Of a stretch of 64,000 bases of DNA, positions 27,197 to 36,039 are shown one piece after another; position 1 is the stretch's first letter; the number at the start of each line of letters is the position of its first letter. A model generated the notes under the pieces. That model ran no database searches and was not told the DNA's origin. It was given only the letters and a program-made list of their open reading frames with translations. The position numbers were made by a program, and so were the translations under genes. Source of the DNA: Bryobacterales bacterium KBS 96 (GTDB lineage Bacteria; Acidobacteriota; Terriglobia; Bryobacterales; Bryobacteraceae); NCBI GenBank assembly GCA_000381625.1, contig KB906767.1, positions 2,930,434 through 2,994,433 of the forward strand, in the 5' to 3' direction.

Positions 27197-27451
27197 TTGG
27201 ACGTCGATAAAATGTTAGCGGAATTGCGCCTCGAGCGCGAACAGATAGAGGAGGCCATTCTGACTCTGGAGCGCTTGGCTCGCGGTCGTGGCCGCCGCCG
27301 TGGCCGCCCGCCATCATGGCTCAAAGAAGCACAACAGGCGGTCGCGGAGCACAATGCAGCTCTCGATCAATCGGCGCCGCCGCCGAAGCGCCGCGGCCGG
27401 CCGGCCGGTTCTACCAAGGTGAAGCAATCCGCGGTCGGTGAGATCGCGTAG
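27197..27451 (+). CDS. Small basic protein with AT-hook-like motifs
   Basis: An 84-residue protein beginning at TTG 27197 with a strong GGGGAGGAG site. An ATG at 27155 in the same frame has no such site and would add 14 residues. The N-terminus is helical and acidic (KMLAELRLEREQIEEAIL). The C-terminal half is very basic with two RGRP motifs, RRRGRPPSW and RRGRPAGS, like the AT-hook that binds the minor groove of AT-rich DNA. It may be a nucleoid-associated or regulatory protein. No partner gene is evident. Confidence 0.55.
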   Translation: MDVDKMLAELRLEREQIEEAILTLERLARGRGRRRGRPPSWLKEAQQAVAEHNAALDQSAPPPKRRGRPAGSTKVKQSAVGEIA

Positions 27452-27537
27452 ACCCTTCCTATCGCGGCACTTGTTTCGGGGATGGGGAGGGCAGTTGCTG
27501 TGCCACCCCTTGTTCCTTAATAGAATTAATTGGTTCT

Positions 27538-29910
27538 TCAATACAGCAAATAGGCCTTCCTGCGGTTCGCAAATTCCTCCTCCTGCTGAATCAGTTGCCG
27601 CTCGATCCTGACCGGGTCCATTCCGGCTTTGATCTCGTTGATCACGGTTTGATTCCCAATCAACCATTTACATCGCTCGAAATCGATTCGCCGGGGATAG
27701 AGCTTTTCAAGAGCAACCGCGATTTCGAGGCCTAATCGTACGCTGTCGAATCGCTCCCGGTCGGTAACCACGAACCGGACGCCTTGAATTTTCTTACCGG
27801 CGAGGTGTGACGAACTGGGCTCGAATTCGGTCGGGTACACACGCACTCCAGGGATGAACTGCGAGTTCAAGACGCCGGCGAGTTGCCGCCCGTCGATCCA
27901 ATCCGCCCCGATTTGCTCAAAAGGCGCGTCCGTTCCCCGGCCCACCGAATAATTCTCTGCGGCTTCGAGCATCGCGACGCCCGGATAAAGGAGAGCTTCC
28001 GTTAAATTCCTGATATTGGGCGATGGATTGACCCAGACCAGGGAGCTTGAATCGAACCAGTCGCCCCGCTGCCAGTTCTTCATCTTGATCACGTGCAGAT
28101 CGGCGCCCCAATGTTGCTCGGCATTGGCCATGGTTGCGATTTCGCCAAACGTCATACCATGCCGTAATGGCATTGCATAGCAGCCGACGAAGGAATGAAG
28201 GTTGTTATCGAGTATTGGGCCTTCAACATGCGTGCCGGTGATCGGGTTAGGCCGGTCCAGAACGTAGAACGGTTTATGCGCCCGGGCCGCTTCCTGGAGT
28301 GCGTAAAGCATGGTGCAGGAATAGGTGTAGAATCGCGCTCCCACGTCCTGGATGTCGTACACCAGCGCATCCACGTTGCGCATTTTGTCCGGTGTCAGGC
28401 GCCGTTGTTTTGGCTGATACAGGCTGATAATCGGCAACCCTGTCTTCGCATCTTTACCGTTCCCAACGTTCGTGTCCGCGATGCCCGCTATGCCATGTTC
28501 GGGTGAATAGAGGGTGGTTACCTTCACGCCCTCGCCGAGCATCGCATCCACGTTTCGCTTGCCGCTTCGATCAAGCCCGGTCTGATTTGTGACCAGGCCG
28601 ATACGCTTACCCAGCAGCGGTTTGAATCGCTCGGTTTCGAGCACATCCAATCCGGTTAGTGTCTCGACGTTCCGCGCGACCACTCGATGCACGCCGGCCA
28701 TCGAGAGCGTCTCGTTATAGCCGGTAAGGGTCACTCCCGGAACGTCCACGCCGAACGAGGCGGCCACGAGGGTAGCCACCTGGCAGCGTAGCGAACTCAG
28801 AGATTTGCCCCGGTGAGGATGGACGACATTGGTCAGCAGCACCACATAGCTGTTCGTCGACGGATCGATCCAAAGCGACGTTCCCGTGAATCCCGTGTGG
28901 CCGAATGAGCCGATCGGGTACAGTTCGCCGCGGTTGCTTGAGAACGGCGAGTCCATATCCCAGCCCAGTGCGCGAATGATCGGCTGGTCGGGCGGGGTGC
29001 CCGGCTCGGTAAACTTTTGGATCGTCATCGGGCTGAAGAGCTGAACTCTGACGCCCGTTTGCGCATCTTTTTCCCACCCTTTGTTCAACCACATTTGCGC
29101 GTACCGCGCCAGATCGTCCGCAGTGGTGAAGAGACCGGCGTGCCCGGCCACGCCGCCCATATAGCGCGAAGTCGGGTCGTGCACCACGCCGCGAAAGGGA
29201 AGGCCTGTATCGGGATCGATCTCGGTTGGCGCAATGCGAGGCCGCCAGGACGCCGGCGGCAGAAAGCGAGACTCGGTCATGTCCAACGGCTTAAAGACGT
29301 TCTCTTGCGCGTAGACGTTCAACATCTCGCCGCTGACGCGATGCACAATCTCGCCAAGCAGGATGAAGTTAATGTCGCTGTAAACGAAGCGCGCGCCCGG
29401 CGGAGTGGTGGGCTGCGTATGCAAGGCTTTCTCAATGCCGGTTTTATAGCCGGACCACCGAGGTTCGAGGATCAGGTCCGGAGGCATGCCCGAGAAATGC
29501 GTCATGAGGTTGCGCACCGTGATCTGGCTATGCCCGTCCTCAAATTCAGGAAGATATTTCGTCGCGGGATCGTCCATGCGGACCTTCCCTTCCTGAAACA
29601 GCTTCATGATGGACGGCATTGTCGCGACCACCTTCGTCAAAGAAGCGGCGTCGAAGATAGTGTCGAGGGTCATCGGTTCCTTATATGGAACCAGCGCGCG
29701 GTGACCGTACGCCTTGCGATAGATCGTTTGGCCGTTGTGGCCAACGATCAGCACGGCGCCGGGAATCAATCCCGTGTCAACAGCTTCGTTGAGCGCCTGG
29801 TCGAGCAGCGGACCGGCGGAGTATGTGGCTTCGGATTGAGCGGCGGAAGCGATGGGGACGTAAACAAGACAGAAAGCGAGTGCAAGCGCGGGAAATCGCT
29901 GAATATTCAT
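27538..29910 (-). CDS. Fusion of beta-lactamase-like serine hydrolase and NamZ/YbbC (DUF1343) domain
   Basis: A 790-residue secreted protein with signal peptide (MNIQRFPALALAFCLVYVPI). Residues about 30-390 form a class C beta-lactamase/transpeptidase-like domain with SLTK (SxxK) near residue 92, YSD in place of YxN, and HTG. Residues about 420-790 match DUF1343, the exo-beta-N-acetylmuramidase NamZ family (KRIGLVTNQTGLDRSGKRN; FYVLDRPNPITGTHVEGP). In Bacillus subtilis the corresponding activities are separate neighbouring genes in MurNAc recycling. Here they are one polypeptide, suggesting a secreted peptidoglycan-recycling enzyme. Confidence 0.82.
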   Translation of the reverse strand: MNIQRFPALALAFCLVYVPIASAAQSEATYSAGPLLDQALNEAVDTGLIPGAVLIVGHNGQTIYRKAYGHRALVPYKEPMTLDTIFDAASLTKVVATMPSIMKLFQEGKVRMDDPATKYLPEFEDGHSQITVRNLMTHFSGMPPDLILEPRWSGYKTGIEKALHTQPTTPPGARFVYSDINFILLGEIVHRVSGEMLNVYAQENVFKPLDMTESRFLPPASWRPRIAPTEIDPDTGLPFRGVVHDPTSRYMGGVAGHAGLFTTADDLARYAQMWLNKGWEKDAQTGVRVQLFSPMTIQKFTEPGTPPDQPIIRALGWDMDSPFSSNRGELYPIGSFGHTGFTGTSLWIDPSTNSYVVLLTNVVHPHRGKSLSSLRCQVATLVAASFGVDVPGVTLTGYNETLSMAGVHRVVARNVETLTGLDVLETERFKPLLGKRIGLVTNQTGLDRSGKRNVDAMLGEGVKVTTLYSPEHGIAGIADTNVGNGKDAKTGLPIISLYQPKQRRLTPDKMRNVDALVYDIQDVGARFYTYSCTMLYALQEAARAHKPFYVLDRPNPITGTHVEGPILDNNLHSFVGCYAMPLRHGMTFGEIATMANAEQHWGADLHVIKMKNWQRGDWFDSSSLVWVNPSPNIRNLTEALLYPGVAMLEAAENYSVGRGTDAPFEQIGADWIDGRQLAGVLNSQFIPGVRVYPTEFEPSSSHLAGKKIQGVRFVVTDRERFDSVRLGLEIAVALEKLYPRRIDFERCKWLIGNQTVINEIKAGMDPVRIERQLIQQEEEFANRRKAYLLY

Positions 29911-29919
29911 TCACCGGAC

Positions 29920-30216
29920 CTATGACAGCTTTGTGGCAATACCTTCGAGCAGCGACGCTAAATCCAAATCGTTCTTCGTGATTCCGCCTGAATCGTGCGT
30001 CGTTAAATAGACTGTCACACGATTGTAGACGTTGAACCATTCAGGATGATGGTTTAGCTTCTCGATGCCGATCGCCGCCATCGTCATGAATCCGAATGCG
30101 TGAGTGAAGTCGGGGAACTTATACTCGCGGTGAAGCTTGCCGTTGACAACCTGCCAACCTGGAAGATTTTGAATCGCCTGGCGGACCTCTTCGTCGGACA
30201 GCTTGGGGAGTCGCAT
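29920..30216 (-). CDS. phhB: Pterin-4-alpha-carbinolamine dehydratase
   Basis: A 98-residue protein carrying the family signature: EKLNHHPEW followed by VTVYLTTHDSGGITKNDLDL. The two adjacent histidines and a later TTHD histidine are the catalytic residues. It dehydrates 4a-hydroxytetrahydropterin to recycle the cofactor of aromatic amino acid hydroxylases, and also serves as a regulator in animals. No phenylalanine hydroxylase gene is seen nearby. It ends just upstream of the beta-lactamase/NamZ gene on the same strand. Confidence 0.92.
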   Translation of the reverse strand: MRLPKLSDEEVRQAIQNLPGWQVVNGKLHREYKFPDFTHAFGFMTMAAIGIEKLNHHPEWFNVYNRVTVYLTTHDSGGITKNDLDLASLLEGIATKLS

Positions 30217-30240
30217 GTCGCTATTGTATGAATTCCACGA

Positions 30241-30918
30241 TCAGGCGGCGCCGTAAACCGGTATCGCGGCGCCGTTCACATCGGCCGCCTGCTCGCTCGC
30301 AAGCCAGAGTAGAAGATTCGCAATCGACCGCGGCTGAACCCACTTACCGAACTCTGCTTTCGGCATCGCGGCACGGTTGGCCGGCGTGTCGATGACACTG
30401 GGAAGAACGACGTTCGCGGTCACGCCTGTTCCTTTTAACTCGAGCGCCAAGGTCGCTACAAGCGCGTGCAGGCCCGCTTTCGAAACGGTGTAGGCCGCGA
30501 GCCCTGGGGCCGGTTGAACGGCAGTCCGCGTTCCGATGGCAACCAACCGGCCGTAACGCCGATCAAGGAGGCGCGGCAGAGCGGCTCGAAATACATAGAA
30601 GGCCGAGTAGAGGTTCAGGGCCATCATCTGTGACCATGTATCGTCGCTGACCGCCGCGAGCGTCTGGCCTCCGGCGAACGCGCCCATGGTGTGTACGACA
30701 ACATCGTAGCCACCCAATTCGCGGACTGCCTGTGCCATCAACTGAACGGACGCCTCTGCTGTCGTCAGGTCGTAATTCGCCCAACGCAATCGCCCGCTGG
30801 GGTGCTCGGCGGCGGTCCTTTGCCGTCCAACCGCCATCACGGTGTGCCCCGCGTCGAGAAATGTATCCACCACCGCGCTGCCGAGAGCGCCGCTGCCACC
30901 CGTCACAATGACGTTCAT
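30241..30918 (-). CDS. Short-chain dehydrogenase/reductase
   Basis: A 225-residue Rossmann-fold enzyme. ATG 30918 is preferred because the protein then starts directly at MNVIVTGGSGALGSAVVD, with the TGGSGALG dinucleotide motif; a longer reading from 30951 adds 11 residues. The catalytic pair is visible as Y-x3-K in AAYTVSKAGLHAL, with the preceding Ser replaced or shifted (LVAIGTRTAVQP), so activity on a typical SDR substrate is uncertain. The product reduces or oxidises an unknown alcohol/ketone with NAD(P). It lies 24 bases upstream of phhB on the same strand; dihydropteridine reductases are SDRs, so a functional link is possible but unproven. Confidence 0.8.
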   Translation of the reverse strand: MNVIVTGGSGALGSAVVDTFLDAGHTVMAVGRQRTAAEHPSGRLRWANYDLTTAEASVQLMAQAVRELGGYDVVVHTMGAFAGGQTLAAVSDDTWSQMMALNLYSAFYVFRAALPRLLDRRYGRLVAIGTRTAVQPAPGLAAYTVSKAGLHALVATLALELKGTGVTANVVLPSVIDTPANRAAMPKAEFGKWVQPRSIANLLLWLASEQAADVNGAAIPVYGAA

Positions 30919-31153
30919 AGGTCTGATGATGCCACGGGCCGGGCAAAGCATGTCCCCTGCCGTTGCGAGCGGGTCTCCGATATGAAAAGGATAAATTGTG
31001 CGGCATATAGGCCGATAGAAGAGATCCGAGCGTAGCGGTACGCGAGGTATCCGCTTCCTTGCGGTCGCGGCTCGGTACTAGCGTTGGCTCATCTTCGCTT
31101 CTATGGCATGCTGCCGTTGCGAGCGGTCGTCCGGCCGTGCTATTCAAGTCACG

Positions 31154-31678
31154 ATGATCCAGCTACGTGGAACGCTTACGCTTGCAGATCTTGCCCGCTT
31201 TCAATACTTTCACGTTCTGCGCCGCACGTGGCCTGGTCTGATTCTTGTCCTGTTGATCGGATTGGCGATACTGGCTCTCATCGTGGCGGTTCCCAATCCC
31301 AACATCCTCAAAAATGCCGCCCCACTCCTGACTCTCTTCGTAATTTGGCTGGCCCTGCTAGCGGTTACTCCCTATTGGAATGCGCGCAGACAGTTCGCTC
31401 GCCAGCGGTATCTGCGCGAGCCGGTAAGCCAGACGTTTTCCACGGATGGAATTAAATCGATCGGGCCGAGTGTATCCACCGAATTGCAATGGAGCGTGAT
31501 GCAAACGGTCCGTGAGACGAAGAGCCAATTTCTTTTGTATTACGCCCCGAACCAAGCACTGCTCGTGCCCAAGAGATTCTTTACGGACGATGCGCAGCTT
31601 GCCTCCTGGCGAGACGTCGCCCGCGCCGGGATGTCTCCCAAGGACATCAAACAAAGCGCGATTGGCCGCTGGTTTTAA
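31154..31678 (+). CDS. YcxB-like membrane protein
   Basis: A 174-residue protein beginning at ATG 31154. Two hydrophobic helices (GLILVLLIGLAILALIVAV and a second around LTLFVIWLALLAVTPYW) are followed by a soluble C-terminal domain (VSQTFSTDGIKSIGPSVSTE, LQWSVMQTVRETKSQFLLYY, ALLVPKRFF). This is the YcxB-like family pattern: two TM segments and a PH-like domain of unknown role. It lies 67 bases upstream of proline dehydrogenase on the same strand. Confidence 0.65.
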   Translation: MIQLRGTLTLADLARFQYFHVLRRTWPGLILVLLIGLAILALIVAVPNPNILKNAAPLLTLFVIWLALLAVTPYWNARRQFARQRYLREPVSQTFSTDGIKSIGPSVSTELQWSVMQTVRETKSQFLLYYAPNQALLVPKRFFTDDAQLASWRDVARAGMSPKDIKQSAIGRWF

Positions 31679-31745
31679 GCATCTCTCCGGCCGTGACTCC
31701 GTCCACCGCTATAGTGGGGATGGTTTACCGGCCGATCGATTCAAC

Positions 31746-32660
31746 ATGCTGAGAAGCACGCTTCTCTATTTCTCCCGCCAGAGCTGGCTGCGGCACTGGA
31801 TAGAGACGTCCTCCGTTTCACGCAGGCTTACGTCGCGCTTTATCGCCGGACGCACCCTCGAAGATGGGATACGCGTTGCCGGTCAACTGGCGAAGGACCG
31901 GATTTTCGCGACCCTCGACTTCCTCGGCGAGAACGTGACATCGCTGGATGAAGCCCTGCGCTCCCGCGATTCGTATCTTGAGGCTCTCGAAGCTATCGAA
32001 CAACACAGCCTCGGAGCAACGGTATCGGTGAAGCTCACCCAGCTTGGGTTGAATTTGTCGGAAGAGGCCTGTCTGAATAACGTCTCGGCGCTGGTCGAGC
32101 GCGCTGTGGCGACGGACAGCCGTATCGAAGTAGATATGGAATCGAGTGCTTACACGGATCGGACCCTTCGGCTGGTGACCGAGCTTCACACGCGGTTCGG
32201 GGGGCACGTCCGCGCCGTGATTCAGGCATATCTCCGCAGAAGCGAAGAGGATATCCGCCGGTTGTCGGCGGCGGGAATCGCTGTCCGGCTCTGCAAGGGG
32301 GCCTACCGCGAGCCGTCCGGAGTCGCGTTTCAGATCAAGGCTGACGTCGATCGGAACTACCTGAAGTTGATGAAACTGCTGCTCGAAGGAGGCGTCTATC
32401 CGGCCATAGCCAGCCACGACGAGGTCATCCTCCGTGAATGTGCCCGGTATGTGCGGGCGAGTGGTATCGAGCCCGACAGCTTCGAATTTCAGATGCTTTA
32501 TGGCATTCGTCGCGATCTGCAGAAAGAATTGACGTCCGACGGCTTCCGCTTGCGCTCGTATGTGCCATATGGCGATGCGTGGTATCCCTATTTCATGCGA
32601 CGCCTCGCCGAAAGGCCGGCGAATTTGCTGTTTATCGCGAAGAACGTGCTCCGTGGGTAG
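31746..32660 (+). CDS. Proline dehydrogenase (monofunctional)
   Basis: A 304-residue FAD enzyme, beta8/alpha8 barrel, that oxidises proline to pyrroline-5-carboxylate at the membrane. The start is ATG 31746; longer readings run back into the preceding gene. Family motifs: SVKLTQLGLNLSE (conserved Lys), VDMESSAYTDRT, AVIQAYLRRSEEDIRRL, VRLCKGAYREP, and the C-terminal DGFRLRSYVPYGDAWYPYFM, with RRLAERPANLLF after it. These cover flavin and substrate-binding residues including the paired Arg. No P5C dehydrogenase gene is beside it, so the second step is encoded elsewhere. Confidence 0.92.
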   Translation: MLRSTLLYFSRQSWLRHWIETSSVSRRLTSRFIAGRTLEDGIRVAGQLAKDRIFATLDFLGENVTSLDEALRSRDSYLEALEAIEQHSLGATVSVKLTQLGLNLSEEACLNNVSALVERAVATDSRIEVDMESSAYTDRTLRLVTELHTRFGGHVRAVIQAYLRRSEEDIRRLSAAGIAVRLCKGAYREPSGVAFQIKADVDRNYLKLMKLLLEGGVYPAIASHDEVILRECARYVRASGIEPDSFEFQMLYGIRRDLQKELTSDGFRLRSYVPYGDAWYPYFMRRLAERPANLLFIAKNVLRG

Positions 32661-32746
32661 GCGAGGGCGCTTCGGACGCCGAAACCTGTCCGCTGTTCGA
32701 GGAACCAGACGAGCGGAAAAGTCGTTTAATAAAGATAGGTGATCCG

Positions 32747-33190
32747 ATGCGGTACTGGTCGTACTTGGCGCTCAAGCTGTTAATCGCCGCCGGTCTGACT
32801 TACGGCCTCCTGGCCGGTGTCGAATTCTTGTTTCCCGATCCCCCTGCTTCGCGGTTCGGGACTCAGCCGATGTTTCTTCACGACATGCGGTTCACGTTCG
32901 CGATTTTCGGCGTATTCCTGTTTGGGGCCGGGCTGCTCTACGTCGCCATTTGGGACCAGCGTCGCCGCTGCCGCAGTTGCCTGCGCAGGCTGATTATGCC
33001 GATAGCGACCGGCTCCTGGGGCAATATGCTGACATCCGGCCGGCCGCGGATCGAATGGATCTGTCCTTACGGGCACGGCACGTTGCGCATTTCGGAACTA
33101 CAGATCACCGGCAGCGAACTACCGGACTGGCAGCCGCACGACGAGGACATCTGGCAAGAGTTGGAATCCTACGATCACACGAGCAAATAG
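32747..33190 (+). CDS. Small membrane protein with a Cys pair, unknown function
   Basis: A 147-residue protein; ATG 32747 was chosen, after a purine-rich AGGTGAT. Two transmembrane helices are seen (LALKLLIAAGLTYGLLAGV and FTFAIFGVFLFGAGLLYVAI), then a basic soluble segment QRRRCRSCLRRL with a CxxC, and a later Cys in WICPYGHGTL. The four residues could make a zinc ribbon (CxxC...CxxxH). The family is not recognised. A repeat element follows 4 bases after the stop. Confidence 0.55.
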   Translation: MRYWSYLALKLLIAAGLTYGLLAGVEFLFPDPPASRFGTQPMFLHDMRFTFAIFGVFLFGAGLLYVAIWDQRRRCRSCLRRLIMPIATGSWGNMLTSGRPRIEWICPYGHGTLRISELQITGSELPDWQPHDEDIWQELESYDHTSK

Positions 33191-33194
33191 CTAA

Positions 33195-33262
33195 GGCGGT
33201 CGAGGCATCCCTCGACCCGCCAACAGACGTGGATTTCGCGTTGAAGAGGGCATCCCGGCCCG
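33195..33262. repeat. Dispersed palindromic repeat, long form, copy A
   Basis: Starts with GGCGGTCGAGGCATCCCTCG, a near-perfect palindrome, then CAACAGACGTGGATTTCGCG and a GC-rich tail ending CATCCCGGCCCG. The reverse complement of 47242-47311 matches it over almost the whole length, including the non-palindromic CAACAGACG-GGATTTCG part. A shorter relative lies at 9964-10009. It is probably one member of a genome-wide family; the spread mechanism is unknown. Confidence 0.75.
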
Positions 33263-33364
33263 TGTGTCAGTGCCCGCGAAAAAATAGGACGCTCCTCAGT
33301 ACCGTCGCGACGTCCCGAAAACGGGCGGCTTACCGCGCATGAGACAATTCACGTAGGCTAGCTT

Positions 33365-35881
33365 TTGTCTGTTCGAGTGCAAGTACCCCGAAAAGCCGCT
33401 ATTGCTCGCTTTGTGTTGAGCCCCGCCGGCAAAACCATTCTCCTTTCGACGGCCGCCTGTTTGCTGATCGGCATTTCTGTGTTCGCGTACTTCTATGTGA
33501 AATATGCCCGGTTCACGGACGAGAAACTCGCCCGAGGCCCCTTCCCCGATGCCTCGCTGCTTTACGCCTCCCCCGAACCAGTGATGATCGGCGATGCGGG
33601 CACTCCTACCGAGATCGCGATTCGCCTGCGGGAGAGCGGGTACAGCGAAGATGGCCGCGGAAACCGGATGGGCTGGTATCACCTTCGTCCAGATGCGATC
33701 GAAATTTTTCCCGGTCCCGATTCTTATTTCGAGTCGGAGCCCGGAGTGATCAAGTTTACCGATGACAAAGTCTCCGGCGTCATTTCGTTGCGAGACAACT
33801 CCCCCCTGACGGAATACGACCTCGAACCCGAACTTTTAAGCAATCTGTTCGACAGCAAGCGCGTGAAGCGCCGGCTCGTGAAGTTCAACGACATTCCTCC
33901 AGTTGTCGTTCATGCCGTCATCTCAGCGGAAGATAAGCGCTTTTTCCAGCATTCGGGTTTCGATCCCGTTCGAATCGTGAAGGCCTTTTTTGTCGATCTC
34001 CGCGAAATGCGCCGCGCCGAAGGAGCCTCCACCATCACACAGCAACTGGCGCGCAATCTCTGGCTGGATAACCGGAAAACGTTATCGCGCAAGCTTGCCG
34101 AGCTTCTGATCACGATTCATCTGGAGCAGAAGCTCACCAAACAGCAAATCCTCGAATACTACATCAACCAGGTGGATCTCGGGCGCCGCGGCTCGTTCAC
34201 CATCCGCGGATTCGGCGAAGCGGCGCAGGCTTATTTTGGAAAGGACATCAGCCAGTTGACTCTACCCGAAGCGGCGACGCTTGCGGGTTTAATCCAGCAG
34301 CCGAGCTTTCGTAATCCTGTCCGCTGGCCGGATCGTGCCAAGGCGCGCCGGAACGTCGTGCTTCTGATGATGCGGGAGAACGGCTACATTACACAAGCGC
34401 AGGATGAGCAGGCAACTGCGGCTCCGCTGGTGATCGCCAAGAGTGGAATCGAGTCGAGCGATGCTCCTTATTTCGTCGATCTCGTGAATCAACGGCTTTT
34501 GGACAAGTTCCAGGACCGCGATTTCAACGATACCGGCTACAAGGTTTATACAACCATCGACATGGACCTGCAGCGTGTTGCGATGCAAGCCGTCGCACAG
34601 GGCTATAAGGAAGTGGAAGCCACCGTGATGAAGCGGCACAAGAAGGGAACGCCGCTCGTGCTTCCCCAGGTGGCAATGGTGGTGCTGGACCCCCACACCG
34701 GCGAAGTGAAAGCTTTAGTCGGCGGAACGAATTACGGGACAAGCCAACTCAACCACGCAACGTCGCAGCGCCCCTCCGGCAGCGTCTTCAAACCATTCGT
34801 GTATGCCGCTGCGTTGAGCACCGGGTTGAACGGCATCGGTCCCAATGTGATCACCCCTTCCACACAATATCTGGATGAACCCCACACGTTCTATTTCGAT
34901 GGAAAGCCGTATGAGCCCAGCGATTTCGAAGACAAGTTTTACGGCCAGGTCCCGTTGAGCCTGGCTCTCGCACGATCGCTGAACGTGCCGACGATTGAAA
35001 TTGCCGAACAGGTTGGATTCGGAGGCGTTGCCGACCTCGCGCATAGAGTCGGCCTCGACAACATACGGGCAACGCCCGCGATGGCGCTGGGCGCTTACAA
35101 TGTCACACCGCTTCAGATGGCGGGGGCTTATACGACTTTTGCGAACAAAGGCGTATTCGAAGAGCCGCGCTTCATCGAGGATATTCGCGATCATAGCGGC
35201 GATGACGTATACCACTCTCAGCCGGATGAAAAGCACATTCTCGATCCGCGCGTGAACTACTTGATGGTGAACCTGATGCAGGGTGTATTGCGCTACGGCA
35301 CCGGGGCAGGTGTCCGTGCCCGAGGCTTTACGCTGCCGGCCGCGGGTAAAACCGGCACATCGCACGATGGATGGTTTGCTGGCTTCACGACAAAGCTGCT
35401 GTGCGTAGTCTGGGTCGGCTATGACGACTACCGCGATTTGAAGATGGAGGGAGCGCATTCGGCGCTGCCGATCTGGACAGACTTCATGAAGCGAGCTCAT
35501 CAGCTTCGCGCCTATCGGAATGCCGGCGATTTCGACGTGCCCGATGGCGTTGTCAGCGTGCCGATCGACACGGAAACCGGCGAACTCGCCACGAGCGCGT
35601 GTCCGAAGGTGGCAACTGAGTATTATCTGGTGGGAACTCAACCCACGCAATTCTGCCATCTGCACGGCGGCGGTGGCACCCAGATCGCCGGTTGGGACAC
35701 CAATCCCCCCGCCGCGGTGACTATGCCAGCGTCCAACGGCATCGCTCCCGGAAACCCCGCGGCTTCTGCTGTGTTGGGACAACCGCAACCTGCTCAAACG
35801 GCCCAGAACGGGCAGAAGGCGCCCGCGCCGGAAAAGAAAAAGAAAGGCTTCTTCGACAAGCTGAAGGGCATTTTTAAGTAG
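33365..35881 (+). CDS. Bifunctional class A penicillin-binding protein
   Basis: An 838-residue peptidoglycan glycosyltransferase/transpeptidase. The start at TTG 33365 is uncertain (GTG 33377 is an alternative). One N-terminal TM helix (about residues 22-42) is followed by the GT51 domain, with ISAEDKRFFQHSGFDPVR near 185, EGASTITQQLARNLW near 220, and KQQILEYYINQVDLG near 260. The transpeptidase has SGSVFK (SxxK, near 470), SLN (near 538) and KTGTS (near 661). The C-terminus is Pro/Ala-rich and then Lys-rich. It builds and cross-links the cell wall. Confidence 0.92.
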   Translation: MSVRVQVPRKAAIARFVLSPAGKTILLSTAACLLIGISVFAYFYVKYARFTDEKLARGPFPDASLLYASPEPVMIGDAGTPTEIAIRLRESGYSEDGRGNRMGWYHLRPDAIEIFPGPDSYFESEPGVIKFTDDKVSGVISLRDNSPLTEYDLEPELLSNLFDSKRVKRRLVKFNDIPPVVVHAVISAEDKRFFQHSGFDPVRIVKAFFVDLREMRRAEGASTITQQLARNLWLDNRKTLSRKLAELLITIHLEQKLTKQQILEYYINQVDLGRRGSFTIRGFGEAAQAYFGKDISQLTLPEAATLAGLIQQPSFRNPVRWPDRAKARRNVVLLMMRENGYITQAQDEQATAAPLVIAKSGIESSDAPYFVDLVNQRLLDKFQDRDFNDTGYKVYTTIDMDLQRVAMQAVAQGYKEVEATVMKRHKKGTPLVLPQVAMVVLDPHTGEVKALVGGTNYGTSQLNHATSQRPSGSVFKPFVYAAALSTGLNGIGPNVITPSTQYLDEPHTFYFDGKPYEPSDFEDKFYGQVPLSLALARSLNVPTIEIAEQVGFGGVADLAHRVGLDNIRATPAMALGAYNVTPLQMAGAYTTFANKGVFEEPRFIEDIRDHSGDDVYHSQPDEKHILDPRVNYLMVNLMQGVLRYGTGAGVRARGFTLPAAGKTGTSHDGWFAGFTTKLLCVVWVGYDDYRDLKMEGAHSALPIWTDFMKRAHQLRAYRNAGDFDVPDGVVSVPIDTETGELATSACPKVATEYYLVGTQPTQFCHLHGGGGTQIAGWDTNPPAAVTMPASNGIAPGNPAASAVLGQPQPAQTAQNGQKAPAPEKKKKGFFDKLKGIFK

Positions 35882-35921
35882 CAGCGAGCACGTTCTTGGC
35901 CGCTGATTCCAGGCTGTCTTC

Positions 35922-35956
35922 ACTCAGAGCCGCCTTGCGTAAGCAAGCGGGTTTTT
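35922..35956 (+). repeat. REP-like hairpin repeat, copy 1
   Basis: ACTCAGAGCCGCCTT, four variable bases, then AAGCAAGCGGGTT. It folds as CCGC-TTGC/GCAA-GCGG with a GTAA tetraloop and one bulged base. A second copy on the same strand at 38935-38967 differs mainly in the loop region. This copy lies between the PBP gene and the convergent RNase R gene. Confidence 0.7.
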
Positions 35957-36039
35957 CGGTAACAGGGACAACCAGCGCACTTGCGTGCGGCGGCTCCTGT
36001 TTGGAGTTTGCCTCGACGCCGAACCGCCTCGCCGTCATC

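Noticed and set aside
34715..35923. 402-codon minus-strand frame opposite the PBP gene
   Set aside because: It mirrors the transpeptidase domain of a certain gene and has no recognisable fold.
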